Shown piece after piece: positions 54,474 to 63,510 of a DNA stretch of 64,000 bases (position 1 is the stretch's first letter; each line of letters opens with the position of its first letter). A model generated the notes under the pieces. The model was not told the origin of the DNA. It worked only from the letters and a program-made list of their open reading frames with translations, and made no database searches. A program made the translations under genes and the position numbers. This DNA is from Bacteroidales bacterium (GTDB taxonomy: Bacteria > Bacteroidota > Bacteroidia > Bacteroidales > UBA932), in assembly GCA_024401895.1 (NCBI GenBank), contig JAKSKE010000001.1:1-64000 (forward strand), written 5' to 3'.

Positions 54474-55243
54474 TTTTTGAACAAGGCAAAAACGGCGGCG
54501 CCGGAACCCGACATAGAGGCATACTCGGCGCCCTGCGCATAAAATTTTTCTTTAAGTGCGGCAATGGCCGGATGGCCGGGGAACACGCTCTGTTCGAAGT
54601 CGTTGCGCAGCATATTCCGCCATTCGCTTACCGGATGCTTCAAAACCTCGGAAAGCGACGGCAGAGCAACGGCCTGCCGCTCCCTGGGAATTATGTTTGC
54701 ATAGGCCTCCCGGGTACTCACGCTCTCTCCTTCCGGAATTTCAACCCTTATCTCGTAGTCGTCCACATTTACAGGGCAGGCCGAGAGTATCTCTCCCCTG
54801 CCCCTGGCAAAGCAGGGCCGGTTTTGAATGAAGAACGCGCAATCGGAGCCCAACCGGCCGGCAAAAGTTTCCAGCTCTGCCGTGCCCAGCCCCAGTTCAA
54901 AGAGGGTATTCAGCATTTTCAGAGCAAAGGCGGCGTCGGCCGAACCTCCCCCGAGCCCCGCGCCTACCGGAGCATTCTTTATAAGGGAGATTTCCACCGG
55001 CGGCAGCGAAAACTCTGCGGCAAGCAGGCGATAGGCCTGCATTGTAAGGTCGCTGTCCATCTCCCAACCCCCGTAGCAGGGCCCTCCGATATGAATCGAA
55101 GTGCGGGATGAAGGCTCTATCCCCAGTATATCGCCATATCCGCTGTAAGGCAGAAAGACAGTTTCCAGATCGTGGAAACCATCTTCCCTCCTGCGCAGAA
55201 CGTGCAAACCCAGATTTATTTTTACGTTTGTGCGTTCAATCAT
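54470..55243 (-). CDS. ispE: 4-diphosphocytidyl-2-C-methyl-D-erythritol kinase
   Basis: IspE is a GHMP kinase of the MEP isoprenoid pathway. The 257-residue protein has the substrate loop VKINLGLHVLRRREDGFHDLETVF (about 7-30) and the ATP loop PVGAGLGGGSADAA (about 89-102). The ATG at 55243 matches the usual N-terminus and overlaps the sufD stop as ATGA; a longer frame to 55411 lies inside sufD. It overlaps the DUF5686 gene by 4 bp. Fe-S assembly next door would supply the Fe-S enzyme IspH of the same pathway. Confidence 0.95.
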   Translation of the reverse strand: MIERTNVKINLGLHVLRRREDGFHDLETVFLPYSGYGDILGIEPSSRTSIHIGGPCYGGWEMDSDLTMQAYRLLAAEFSLPPVEISLIKNAPVGAGLGGGSADAAFALKMLNTLFELGLGTAELETFAGRLGSDCAFFIQNRPCFARGRGEILSACPVNVDDYEIRVEIPEGESVSTREAYANIIPRERQAVALPSLSEVLKHPVSEWRNMLRNDFEQSVFPGHPAIAALKEKFYAQGAEYASMSGSGAAVFALFKK

Positions 55244-55833
55244 AGACAGTCCGTTATTTCTTCCTGCAAGCTTTGTGGAAGGCGTTGCAGCACAGTCGAC
55301 AGGAACGAGGTCATTTGCATACGGCGGGCCTGGTCTTCGGGAATTCCGCGCGAGCGCATATAGAACAGTTCGTCGGTATTGAGGAACCCGCTCGCGGCAC
55401 CGTGGGAGCACTCCACGTCGTCGGCATAGATTTCCAGCTGCGGACGGGTGGAGATTACCGCCTCACTGCTCAGGAGGATAGTCTTGCTCTGTTGGGCGGC
55501 CTTCGTTCTCTGGGAATCCTTCCTTACATATATGAGACCGTCAAAATTCACCTTTGCCTTACCGTCCAGGATGCCCTTGAACACCTGCCTGCTCACACTG
55601 CCGGGGGCGTTGTGGCGCACATTCATATTAAGCGAAAGGTTCTCGCTGTCCTTGCACAGATACAATCCTGCAATGTCGACCTCACAGCCTTCGCCTTCGA
55701 TATCGACCTCCAGCGACAGTTCGGCACTGACCCCGGGAAGAGCGACCAGGGTCCAAAAGATGCTCTGCCCGGCCTTCAGGCTGAGCCTTTCGGGCACGTT
55801 ATCGCGTCCTATTATGAATATTCTCTTATCCAT
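55240..55833 (-). CDS. sufD: Short SufD (SufBD core only)
   Basis: The 197-residue protein aligns with the C-terminal core of SufD: a beta-helix segment (about 40-150; LNMNVRHNAPGSVSRQVFKGILDGKAKVNFDG) followed by the conserved end CSHGAASGFLNTDELFYMRSRGIP (about 144-167). Typical SufD is about 430 residues; the N-terminal half is absent, and no remnant of it is found between sufC and this start. SufD pairs with SufB in the SufBC2D scaffold for Fe-S assembly. It overlaps sufC by 8 bp and ispE by 4 bp. Such short forms may still bind SufB, which is inference. Confidence 0.88.
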   Translation of the reverse strand: MDKRIFIIGRDNVPERLSLKAGQSIFWTLVALPGVSAELSLEVDIEGEGCEVDIAGLYLCKDSENLSLNMNVRHNAPGSVSRQVFKGILDGKAKVNFDGLIYVRKDSQRTKAAQQSKTILLSSEAVISTRPQLEIYADDVECSHGAASGFLNTDELFYMRSRGIPEDQARRMQMTSFLSTVLQRLPQSLQEEITDCL

Positions 55834-56572
55834 TTATGCTCTCGAATCCTTCCTTCCAAATGAAATCGGCCAGTTCGGGGCCTCCGGTCTTTACAATCCG
55901 GCCTTCCTTGAGCACGTGCACCACGTCTGGCTTAATATATTCCAGAAGTTTCTGGTAATGGGTTATTATTACGAACGAGCGCCGAGGCGAGCGCAGAGAA
56001 TTCACCCCGTCCGACACAGTCTTGAGGGCATCTACGTCCAGGCCGGAGTCGGTTTCGTCCAGAATTGCGAGGGAGGGTTCCAGCATTGCCATCTGAAAAA
56101 TCTCGTTGCGCTTCTTTTCGCCTCCCGAGAAGCCCACGTTCACTTCGCGGCGGGCAAACTCCCCTTTCATCTGCACCAGAGCCATCTTCTCCCGAAGGAG
56201 TTTAAGAAACTCGGCGGGAGTGAGTTCGGGCAGACCCTGGGCCTTGCGACGGGCGGCCAGCGCGGCCTTCATAAAGTTGGTGATGCTTACTCCCGGAATT
56301 TCCACCGGATACTGGAAACTCAGGAAAATGCCGGCCCAGGAACGTTCCTCGGGAGTCATTGCCAGCAGGTCGGCCCCGTCGAAGAGAACCTCCCCTTCGG
56401 TTACCTTGAAATTGGGACGCCCGGCAAGAACGGCGCTCAAGGTCGATTTTCCGGCCCCGTTGGGCCCCATAATCACGTGAACCTCACCCTTGCCTATGCG
56501 CAAATCCACCCCCTTGAGGATTTCTTTTCCTTCCACGCCTGCGCGCAGATTCTTTATTATGAGTTCTTCCAT
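55826..56572 (-). CDS. sufC: Fe-S cluster assembly ATPase SufC
   Basis: SufC is the ABC-type ATPase of the SufBCD scaffold. The 248-residue protein has Walker A MGPNGAGKSTLSAVLAG (about 35-51), the signature FSGGEKKRNEIFQMAMLEP (about 148-166), Walker B AILDETDSGLDVDAL and H-loop ITHYQKLL. The SGGEKKRNE signature is SufC-specific. It overlaps sufD by 8 bp and follows pnuC after 1 bp. Confidence 0.96.
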   Translation of the reverse strand: MEELIIKNLRAGVEGKEILKGVDLRIGKGEVHVIMGPNGAGKSTLSAVLAGRPNFKVTEGEVLFDGADLLAMTPEERSWAGIFLSFQYPVEIPGVSITNFMKAALAARRKAQGLPELTPAEFLKLLREKMALVQMKGEFARREVNVGFSGGEKKRNEIFQMAMLEPSLAILDETDSGLDVDALKTVSDGVNSLRSPRRSFVIITHYQKLLEYIKPDVVHVLKEGRIVKTGGPELADFIWKEGFESING

Positions 56573-56573
56573 A

Positions 56574-57155
56574 TCAGCATTTGTTTTTATAGAGTTCCCT
56601 CCAGTTAAGGTAGGACACTATTCCGTTTATGAGATAAAGTGCAGCCACGCCAGTCATAATCCACAGGCCGGAAGCAACGTAAAGAGCTATGTTGGCAACA
56701 TTTACGGCCATCCATACAAACCAGCATTCCAGCCGCTTCTGGGCACTCAGGTACTGGGCCAGGAAAGTGAGCATAAGTATGTATGCGTCCAACCACGGAA
56801 GCGGGTCGGAAGTAAAGGTTTCCAGAATACTGGCCAGGCAGGTTCCTGCGCTGAGCACTATGCCGGCATAGACTCCCCAGACCTTAAGGTTCACTTTGCT
56901 CACGCGCAGTTTCTTGGAATCTCCGTGGCTCCTTTCATACAAACGGGGATGCGTCCAGCGCCAATGTCCGAATATGTTTATAACAAAAGCCACAGGTTGC
57001 AGCGCCATAGCCGCATACAGTGACTGCTGCCAGAAAAGCATTGTAAGAAAAAGGTTGTAAACGTAGCCCAGGTAGAAATTGTACTTTGAATTCCTACCTG
57101 CAAGGATTACGCAAGAGAGTCCCAGCGCCGCCGATAATATTTCCCACCAATTCAT
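56574..57155 (-). CDS. pnuC: PnuC-type nicotinamide riboside transporter
   Basis: The 193-residue membrane protein has about seven hydrophobic helices and the family block ECWFVWMAVNVANIALYVASGLW (about 143-165), with NIFGHWRW (about 61-68) in the vitamin-binding region. PnuC transporters carry nicotinamide riboside; close relatives carry thiamine or riboflavin. It lies between sufB (12 bp upstream) and sufC (1 bp downstream), an unusual insertion into a suf operon. The cargo is uncertain; no TPP or other riboswitch is seen nearby. Confidence 0.85.
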   Translation of the reverse strand: MNWWEILSAALGLSCVILAGRNSKYNFYLGYVYNLFLTMLFWQQSLYAAMALQPVAFVINIFGHWRWTHPRLYERSHGDSKKLRVSKVNLKVWGVYAGIVLSAGTCLASILETFTSDPLPWLDAYILMLTFLAQYLSAQKRLECWFVWMAVNVANIALYVASGLWIMTGVAALYLINGIVSYLNWRELYKNKC

Positions 57156-57167
57156 ATTCTCTCAATT

Positions 57168-58598
57168 TTATCCGACCGACCCTTCCAGCGAAAGGGACAG
57201 CAGTTTGCGCGCCTCAACCGCAAACTCCATTGGAAGCCGCTGCAGCACCTCGTTCGCATATCCGTTCACTATGAGACCCACCGCCTCTTCGGGAGGAATG
57301 CCCCTCTGATTGCAGTAGAACAGCTGGTCTTCGCTAATCTTGGAGGTTGTGGCCTCGTGTTCCACCGTTGCGGTGGGGTTCTGGTTCATTATTACAGGGA
57401 AGGTGTGAGCCCCGCACTGCGAACCTATGAGCAGGCTGTCGCACTGCGAATAATTGCGGGCCCCGTCGGCTCCTGCATTCACCCTCACAAGCCCCCGGTA
57501 GCTGTTCTCGCTGTGCCCGGCGCTTATTCCCTTGCTGATTATACGGCTGCGGGTTCCCTTTCCTATGTGTATCATCTTTGTTCCGGTGTCGGCCTGCTGC
57601 CAGTTGTTGGTAAGCGCGACGGAATAGAATTCCGAAGAACTGTAGTCGCCCTTGAGTATGGTGGACGGATATTTCCAGGTGACGGCCGAACCGGTCTCCA
57701 CCTGAGTCCAGCTCAAGTGAGAGCCCTCGCCCTTGCATATTCCGCGCTTGGTCACAAGGTTCAGGATTCCGCCACGGCCCTCGGAATCGCCCGGATACCA
57801 GTTCTGAACGGTCGAGTACTTGACGTCGGCTCCCTTCTCCACCACTATTTCAACCACAGCCGCGTGGAGCTGGTTCTCGTCTCTCATAGGGGCGGTGCAG
57901 CCCTCCATATAGGACAGCTGGGAATCTTCGTCGGCAACTATGAGCGTGCGCTCGAACTGTCCCGTTCCGCTGGCGTTTATTCTGAAATAGCTGCTGAGTT
58001 CCATCGGGCACTTAACCCCTTTGGGAATATAGCAGAACGAGCCGTCGGTGAATACCGCCGAATTGAGCGCCGCAAAGAAATTGTCCCCCACCGGAACCAC
58101 GCTGGCAAGGTATTTCTGCACCAGCTGCGGATGCTCGCGTACCGCCTCGTTGAAGGAGCAGAATATTATTCCTTTGTCGGACAGCGCCTTGCGGAAGGTT
58201 GTGGTAACGCTCACCGAATCGAATACTGCATCGACGGCCACTCCCGCCAGAAACTCCCTTTCCTTGAGCGGAATGCCCAGTTTGTCAAAGGTTTCCATAA
58301 GCGCCGGATCTATCTCCTTGGGACGGTCCTTCGCCTTTTTGGGAGCAGCGTAGTATATGATGTCGTTATAGTCTATCGGAGGAAGCTTGAGATGCCCCCA
58401 GGACGGTTGGGCCATCTTTTTCCATCGGCGGAACGCATCCAGCCTGAAATCGAGAAGCCAGCCGGGTTCTTCCTTCCTTTTGGAAATGAGCCTTATAATG
58501 TCTTCGTTCAGGCCCTTTGGAGCAAATTCCTGCTCGACTTCGGTAACGAATCCCTCTTTGTATTCCCGAGATGTTATGTCTTTGAGCAATTCATCCAT
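57168..58598 (-). CDS. sufB: Fe-S cluster assembly scaffold SufB
   Basis: SufB is the cluster-building subunit of SufBC2D. The 476-residue protein has the N-terminal block [30 protein letters not shown] (about 88-117), the core [49 protein letters not shown] (about 250-270) and the C-terminal [20 protein letters not shown] with its conserved cysteine. Length and pattern are normal. It heads sufB - pnuC - sufC - sufD - ispE - DUF5686 and lies 37 bp after the GDPD gene. Confidence 0.96.
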   Translation of the reverse strand: MDELLKDITSREYKEGFVTEVEQEFAPKGLNEDIIRLISKRKEEPGWLLDFRLDAFRRWKKMAQPSWGHLKLPPIDYNDIIYYAAPKKAKDRPKEIDPALMETFDKLGIPLKEREFLAGVAVDAVFDSVSVTTTFRKALSDKGIIFCSFNEAVREHPQLVQKYLASVVPVGDNFFAALNSAVFTDGSFCYIPKGVKCPMELSSYFRINASGTGQFERTLIVADEDSQLSYMEGCTAPMRDENQLHAAVVEIVVEKGADVKYSTVQNWYPGDSEGRGGILNLVTKRGICKGEGSHLSWTQVETGSAVTWKYPSTILKGDYSSSEFYSVALTNNWQQADTGTKMIHIGKGTRSRIISKGISAGHSENSYRGLVRVNAGADGARNYSQCDSLLIGSQCGAHTFPVIMNQNPTATVEHEATTSKISEDQLFYCNQRGIPPEEAVGLIVNGYANEVLQRLPMEFAVEARKLLSLSLEGSVG

Positions 58599-58605
58599 AG
58601 AAATA

Positions 58606-58613
58606 CAAAAATA
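58606..58613 (-). promoter_or_regulatory. Possible -7 box of sufB
   Basis: TATTTTTG on the minus strand fits TAnnTTTG and ends seven bases before the sufB ATG. No convincing -33 box is 20 bases upstream, so the call is weak. It is the only candidate in the 37-bp gap between the GDPD gene and sufB. Confidence 0.3.
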
Positions 58614-58635
58614 CGAATTTTTTCTGCAATTTAAA

Positions 58636-59562
58636 TTACAAGGGCAACGTGTGGCGGCCTTTGCTTTCGAGGAACTCGATTAGGAAGGCCGGACGGTCGG
58701 TCTGGATTATAGAAACTCCCGCGTCCAGATACTGCTGATACACTTTTCCGGCACCCTGGACGTAGGCCGCATCGTCGTCGTTGCCGTAGCCGCCGCACAG
58801 AGTGGGCCACAGGGTATTGACCCATACCTTAGAGCCCTGGTCCAGAATAAGCTTCGCCCAGGGGTCAACCTTCCCGCTCTGCCAGCAGACCTCGTAGGCA
58901 AGGGGAACCGTTCCGCTGTCGAGATATGAATTCAGAAGTTCCAGCCCATTGGGACGCTGCACGTCCACTATGGGCATATACATCATATTGTGAGGATGCG
59001 AGGCCATCTTGGCAGCAACCTCCCTGAGGGGGCTCTTGCCCTTTATGAGAATCTGGTCGGTTACCCCCAGCTCCTCGGTAATTTCGAGCACCAGGTCGTA
59101 GTACCAATACCCCTGGTCTATATTCACGCAAATGTTGTCCTTGCACACTTCCAGGGCCTGACGTAACGTAGGAATATGCAGAGTGTCGATTCTGGCGCCA
59201 TTGCCTTTCACAAGGCAGAATTTCTGAAGCTCTTCGTAAGTGTAGTCGCTCACCTTGCCGCGACCGTTGGTACAGCGGTCTATTGTGGTGTCGTGAGAAA
59301 GCACAATGACACTGTCCTTCGTGATTTTGAGGTCGAGCTCCATTACGTCTGCGCCCATATCTATCAGAGACTTTATTGCAGGTATGGAGTTCTCGGGCCA
59401 GTTGCGCCAGTCTCCGCGGTGGCTTACAACCACAACGTAGTCGGACCCCGGGTCTTTGAGCTGGGCGGCAATAGCTTCGGCCCTGGAAGCATATTTTTGG
59501 CTAAATGCCGGAACGGCGGCAATCGCAAGCGCGATTATGGATAAAAAGACTTTCGTTTTCAT
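58636..59562 (-). CDS. Secreted glycerophosphodiester phosphodiesterase
   Basis: The 308-residue protein has a signal peptide ([21 protein letters not shown]) and a TIM-barrel GDPD domain: [19 protein letters not shown] (His-Arg-Gly, about 44-62), [20 protein letters not shown] (metal Glu/Asp and catalytic His) and [13 protein letters not shown]. It hydrolyses glycerophosphodiesters, giving glycerol-3-phosphate in the periplasm. The ATG at 59562 begins the signal peptide; a longer frame to 59733 lies inside manA. One base separates it from manA. Confidence 0.93.
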   Translation of the reverse strand: MKTKVFLSIIALAIAAVPAFSQKYASRAEAIAAQLKDPGSDYVVVVSHRGDWRNWPENSIPAIKSLIDMGADVMELDLKITKDSVIVLSHDTTIDRCTNGRGKVSDYTYEELQKFCLVKGNGARIDTLHIPTLRQALEVCKDNICVNIDQGYWYYDLVLEITEELGVTDQILIKGKSPLREVAAKMASHPHNMMYMPIVDVQRPNGLELLNSYLDSGTVPLAYEVCWQSGKVDPWAKLILDQGSKVWVNTLWPTLCGGYGNDDDAAYVQGAGKVYQQYLDAGVSIIQTDRPAFLIEFLESKGRHTLPL

Positions 59563-59563
59563 T

Positions 59564-60439
59564 CTAACATATTGTTTGTTCGGGGACATACGATGTGAGG
59601 AGCTTAAGACCGTCGGGGCCGGGTTGCACAGACATATCGGATTCGCCGGAGGTAACGAGAAATACGTCCCCGGCGGCAACTGGCCGGCCGCCGAGGATTC
59701 CGCCGCCTTCGATGCAGACAACCACCAGGGCACTGCCGATTGCGCTCAAGTCCAGGTTTAAAGGACGGTCGAGGTTGTAGAGCGAAGTCACGAAACAGGG
59801 ACATTCCACCAGCACCGTACGGGCATTCCTGCGCAGGTTGTAGCGGGTACGGTAGTCGGGCAAAACCGAATAGTCAATGGCATCCTTTGCCAGCCGGGTG
59901 TGCAGTTCGCGGGGCTTTCCGTCCAATCCCGGACGGCCGTAGTCGTAGATGCGGTAGGTTATGTCCGACGTCTGCTGAATCTCGACTATATGCGACCCTC
60001 CCCCTATGGCGTGGATGCGGCCGGCCGGCAGGAAGAACACGTCGCCCTTGGCAATGTCGTAGCGGCCCAGCACTTCGGTAATGGTGTTGTCGGCAACCCT
60101 GCGTTCGTATTCCTCGGGGGTAATCTGCCGGGTGAGGCCGGAAAGCAGATGGGCTCCTTCGGAGGCATCACGCACATACCACATTTCGGTTTTCCCCTTG
60201 CAGTTGTGACGCCGCAGGGCCAGGGCATCGTTGGGATGCACCTGAATGCTGAGGTCTTCTCTGGCGTCGATAAACTTGACCAGCAGCGGGAACTGTCCCC
60301 CGTAAACCTCATTTATGGTCTTTCCTTTGTCGGGGCCTTCCGCAACGACCGATTCGCTGCCCGGCACACTTGAAATGAGCCAGGTTTCGGTTCCCCACAC
60401 CAGGACCTTGCGTATGGGCTGGAACTTAAATATGGCCAT
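59564..60439 (-). CDS. manA: Mannose-6-phosphate isomerase, short type
   Basis: The cytosolic zinc enzyme interconverts mannose-6-phosphate and fructose-6-phosphate. The 291-residue protein has the zinc-site blocks SIQVHPNDALA (about 77-87), KTEMWYV and PAGRIHAIGGGSHIVEIQQTSDITYR (about 140-165). It is the short class I form without the long helical insert of E. coli ManA. It overlaps the GH3 gene by 14 bp and is followed by the GDPD gene. With GH3 and rhaA/rhaD it suggests a glycan-use operon. Confidence 0.95.
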   Translation of the reverse strand: MAIFKFQPIRKVLVWGTETWLISSVPGSESVVAEGPDKGKTINEVYGGQFPLLVKFIDAREDLSIQVHPNDALALRRHNCKGKTEMWYVRDASEGAHLLSGLTRQITPEEYERRVADNTITEVLGRYDIAKGDVFFLPAGRIHAIGGGSHIVEIQQTSDITYRIYDYGRPGLDGKPRELHTRLAKDAIDYSVLPDYRTRYNLRRNARTVLVECPCFVTSLYNLDRPLNLDLSAIGSALVVVCIEGGGILGGRPVAAGDVFLVTSGESDMSVQPGPDGLKLLTSYVPEQTIC

Positions 60440-62705
60440 AACGCGCTACTCTGTGGTCATTGATAACTCCACTCCAGTTAAGGCCGAAGGCGAAATCGTA
60501 AACGTTTCCGCAGGCATCGCGGTAGCATTCCATATCGCAGGAAACGTCTTCGAGCTGTTCCTCGACGGTTTTCATATTCGCCGGCATCTGGCACGGAAGC
60601 AGGCCGTAAGGCTCGGCTTTGCCGCTAATAAGGTCGAGTATTGCATTGTTGCAGACTCCGAAGCCTATGAGCAGGGCGTCGCACCAGGGTTCAATCTCGG
60701 CGGGTACAAACGGGCGTTCGGTAGCCACATACACCACTACCGGCTTTTCTCCCATAAGTTTCTTGGTATTCTGTACCAGATACATATCGGCTTCGTTGGA
60801 AGATGTTTCGGTGAGAGCGCGGTATCCCCTGTTCGCCGAAGCTTCCTGAGGGTCGCCGCCGGCAATGCTGTGCTCTCGGGCGTGGTCGGCACGGTAAGGC
60901 CCCCATTGGAGGCTGATGGGCATATACCTGCCCTCTTTTTTGCGGTCTTCGTTCTGCAGATACCCCCAGTGACCTACCGGACTGTGTATGTACACTATTG
61001 CAAAGTCGGCCTCCTGCGGAGTATCCACAACGTCGTAATACCTGCCCAGGAGTTCCTTCGAAATGGGATATTCGTCATAAGCCGCAGTGGGGTTCATCCA
61101 ATGGGTAAGGCCGGCCGGAACGTGACGCAGGGGCTCATAGACTTTCAGACGTTTGCCGTCGGCGCCAACCTGCGGCAGCGCAGAAGTGTTCTTGAGCATT
61201 ACCACCGACTTGAGCTGGGCATCATAGCCAATCTCGACAAATTCCTTGCAGCCGACCACTTCTGCGGCAGTCTGGGGATCTACGTAGGGATTCTCGAAAT
61301 TGCCCACGTTGAAAATGTTCACAAGCAGCCGCACGGCAGAACGTTCGAACCGTTCCCTTGCGCTTTCCTCGCCGTATTTCTGCACCCAAAGGCTGTATGC
61401 TTCCATACTTATGACATTGTCCTTCGCTCCACCGAGCTGGTCAACGCCGGCCTCGAAGCATTTGAGCCTGCGCTCTGCGGGAGTAGCGAGTTCCATTCCC
61501 CAGGGCGTTCCGGTTTTTCCGGAAATTCTGGCCCAGGGCACTTCATTGTCATTCACGACACCCCAGTCGGTACAAACCACACCTTCGTAAGAGTATTTGT
61601 CGCGAAGCTGCTCCTGAATTATAAAACGGCTGAAGCTGTTGCCCACATTCTCGCCGTCGGGAGACTGCCCGTAAGGAATTGTATAATAAGGCATTACTGC
61701 CGATGCCTTACGCGTTTTGCCGGGAAGGTTGAAGGCTCCGTCAACAAAGGGCATCATTTGCTGCTGCAAATTCCCTCCGGGGTAAACCGCATACTTCCCT
61801 ATGCCGAAGTGAGCGTCCCTGCCAGCCTCGCCGGCACCTCCGCCCGGCCAATGCTTGACCATACAGTTCACCGACAGGTTCCCCCATCCCGTCTTGCTTC
61901 CGGGAGTATTCTGGAAAGCCTCGCAATAGGCCTGAACTATATCGCGGAGCAGAACGGGGTCTTCGGAGAAAGTGCCGTAAAAACGTCTCCAACGGGGTTC
62001 CGAAGCCACATCGGCCTGCGGAGACAAGGCCGTGGTAATGCCCAGAGCGCGATATTCCGCCGAGCACACCTCGCCGTGAGCGCGAATCACATCCATATCG
62101 AAAGTGGCACCCATTCCCATCTCGCGGGGCCATTTGCTTATATTGTTCTCTCCTACAGGGTTGTATTCTCCGTCGGGTTCAGGCACATAATTGTTCACGT
62201 TGGCCGTTCCGTTCGTGTAGTTCCTGGGGTCGGAACTGTTGTTTGAAGGTATTCCGAAAGGCTCGGCCTCGCACAGGGCCTGCACTGCATTCGACCACGC
62301 CGCACCGGTAGCCGCATCCTTTACGTCGCGCACCAGCATATGGCGTATATAATCTTCCTGAAGATTTCTTTTCTGTCTTTCCGACAAAGAAGCCGAATCG
62401 GCATCTACGGCGCTGGAATACAGCATAAGCCCGCAAATGCGCTCTATGGGCAACTTGGCCGCAAGGTCTTTTGCCCGCTCCACGGCACTCCTGCGCCAGT
62501 CTTCGTAAACGTCGAGTTCTCCGTTGCAGTTGAGATCCTTGAAAGCATAGCCGTCAACCAGAAGAATCTCTACCGAGGTGAAGCCCAGCGAAGGACCCTT
62601 GGTCTGGTTGACAATAGTGTACCCGTCCATCTGGCGGTAGCTGATTTCATTTCTGCTGCAGGCCAGAACGGCAAATACCGACAGAAAAATAATAAATTTC
62701 TTCAT
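60426..62705 (-). CDS. GH3 family beta-glycosidase, lipoprotein
   Basis: The 759-residue protein has a lipoprotein signal (KKFIIFLSVFAVLACSRNE, lipobox Cys) and the GH3 layout: an N-terminal barrel (about 60-420), with VKHWPGGGAGEAG (about 275-290) and the nucleophile Asp in GVVCTDWGVVND (about 380-391), then an alpha/beta sandwich domain (about 450-690). Substrates for GH3 in Bacteroidota include beta-glucosides and xylosides; this one cannot be assigned. It lies 20 bp after rhaD and overlaps manA by 14 bp. Confidence 0.92.
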   Translation of the reverse strand: MKKFIIFLSVFAVLACSRNEISYRQMDGYTIVNQTKGPSLGFTSVEILLVDGYAFKDLNCNGELDVYEDWRRSAVERAKDLAAKLPIERICGLMLYSSAVDADSASLSERQKRNLQEDYIRHMLVRDVKDAATGAAWSNAVQALCEAEPFGIPSNNSSDPRNYTNGTANVNNYVPEPDGEYNPVGENNISKWPREMGMGATFDMDVIRAHGEVCSAEYRALGITTALSPQADVASEPRWRRFYGTFSEDPVLLRDIVQAYCEAFQNTPGSKTGWGNLSVNCMVKHWPGGGAGEAGRDAHFGIGKYAVYPGGNLQQQMMPFVDGAFNLPGKTRKASAVMPYYTIPYGQSPDGENVGNSFSRFIIQEQLRDKYSYEGVVCTDWGVVNDNEVPWARISGKTGTPWGMELATPAERRLKCFEAGVDQLGGAKDNVISMEAYSLWVQKYGEESARERFERSAVRLLVNIFNVGNFENPYVDPQTAAEVVGCKEFVEIGYDAQLKSVVMLKNTSALPQVGADGKRLKVYEPLRHVPAGLTHWMNPTAAYDEYPISKELLGRYYDVVDTPQEADFAIVYIHSPVGHWGYLQNEDRKKEGRYMPISLQWGPYRADHAREHSIAGGDPQEASANRGYRALTETSSNEADMYLVQNTKKLMGEKPVVVYVATERPFVPAEIEPWCDALLIGFGVCNNAILDLISGKAEPYGLLPCQMPANMKTVEEQLEDVSCDMECYRDACGNVYDFAFGLNWSGVINDHRVARYGHI

Positions 62706-62725
62706 AAGAATTGTTTTCTTGACTT

Positions 62726-63508
62726 TTATTTTGGAAGACCGAACACGGTTGAAAGTTCCTGCATCTGGGCATCGGACATTCCTTCCGGCTCGAATCCCAT
62801 ATTGCGGGAAGCAATGTAGATTTGGGCAGCCTTGTTGAGCACGTCAACCTGGTCGAAGGCCGACATAATGTCGGTATCTACGGCAAAGACTCCGTGTTTC
62901 TCCCACATTACCACGTCGTAGTTGTCGTCGATGACCTTTATTGTGGCGTCGGCCAGTTCTACGCTGCCGGGAAGCATATAAGGCACCATTCCCAGACCAC
63001 GCGGGCAGAAGGCCTTCGTCTCGGGAATCATACTCCACAGCATTCGGGTTGCAACGTCTTTCTCCATCCATTTCCGGTTGTGCGTAAGAGCCACCAGCTC
63101 AATGGGATGGGTATGAAGGGAGGCTCGGTAGGGCGAGCCCTTGGCAAGCAGGTAATTGTGTACCGAAAGGTGGGACGGCAACTCAGACGTGGGCATCACA
63201 ACCTTGTCGGCAATTATTTCATAGGAAGCGCAGTCGTCGCAGATGCGGATGATGGCGCCGCTGGACATAGGGTCTTCGGCGAGGTCCCTCATACGCTTCT
63301 GAGTTCCCTTGCAATAGAAGAAGCAGCCCTTGAGACAAGGCAGGACTGTTCCTATGGGGAACGGCCCCGCAATGGCTGGAAGCGACTTTACGGCTTCGTC
63401 CAGGCTCTCGGTTATGTTGACTGTTATGTTTCCTCCGTTACGCTCGGCCCAGCCTTTTTCCCAAAGGTATCCGGCGACCCGGGCAGTCTGTTTTATTTCT
63501 TCGAGCAT
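62726..63508 (-). CDS. rhaD: Rhamnulose-1-phosphate aldolase
   Basis: RhaD splits rhamnulose-1-phosphate into DHAP and L-lactaldehyde. The 260-residue class II aldolase has the phosphate-site NGGNITVNIT (about 24-33), catalytic Glu in the FFYCKGTQKR-to-DCASYE region, and zinc histidines in SLHTHPIELVALTHN (about 133-147), with EKHGVFAVDTD near 205. Length is normal. It starts 2 bp after rhaA, the usual rhamnose-operon order. No rhaB (kinase) is in view; it may lie upstream. Confidence 0.93.
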   Translation of the reverse strand: MLEEIKQTARVAGYLWEKGWAERNGGNITVNITESLDEAVKSLPAIAGPFPIGTVLPCLKGCFFYCKGTQKRMRDLAEDPMSSGAIIRICDDCASYEIIADKVVMPTSELPSHLSVHNYLLAKGSPYRASLHTHPIELVALTHNRKWMEKDVATRMLWSMIPETKAFCPRGLGMVPYMLPGSVELADATIKVIDDNYDVVMWEKHGVFAVDTDIMSAFDQVDVLNKAAQIYIASRNMGFEPEGMSDAQMQELSTVFGLPK

Positions 63509-63510
63509 AG

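Noticed and set aside
55244..55411. Longer N-terminus for ispE
   Set aside because: It is antiphase sequence of sufD; the family start and an ATGA overlap are at 55243.
56574..57155. Riboswitch-controlled thiamine transporter (PnuT)
   Set aside because: The 12-bp gap before the gene leaves no space for a TPP riboswitch and no conserved riboswitch sequence is seen near sufB.
59563..59733. Longer N-terminus for the glycerophosphodiesterase
   Set aside because: It runs inside manA and would hide the clear signal peptide that begins at 59562.
60315..62246. A 643-codon open frame antisense to the GH3 gene
   Set aside because: Same codon-bias effect; the GH3 catalytic motifs lie on the opposite strand.
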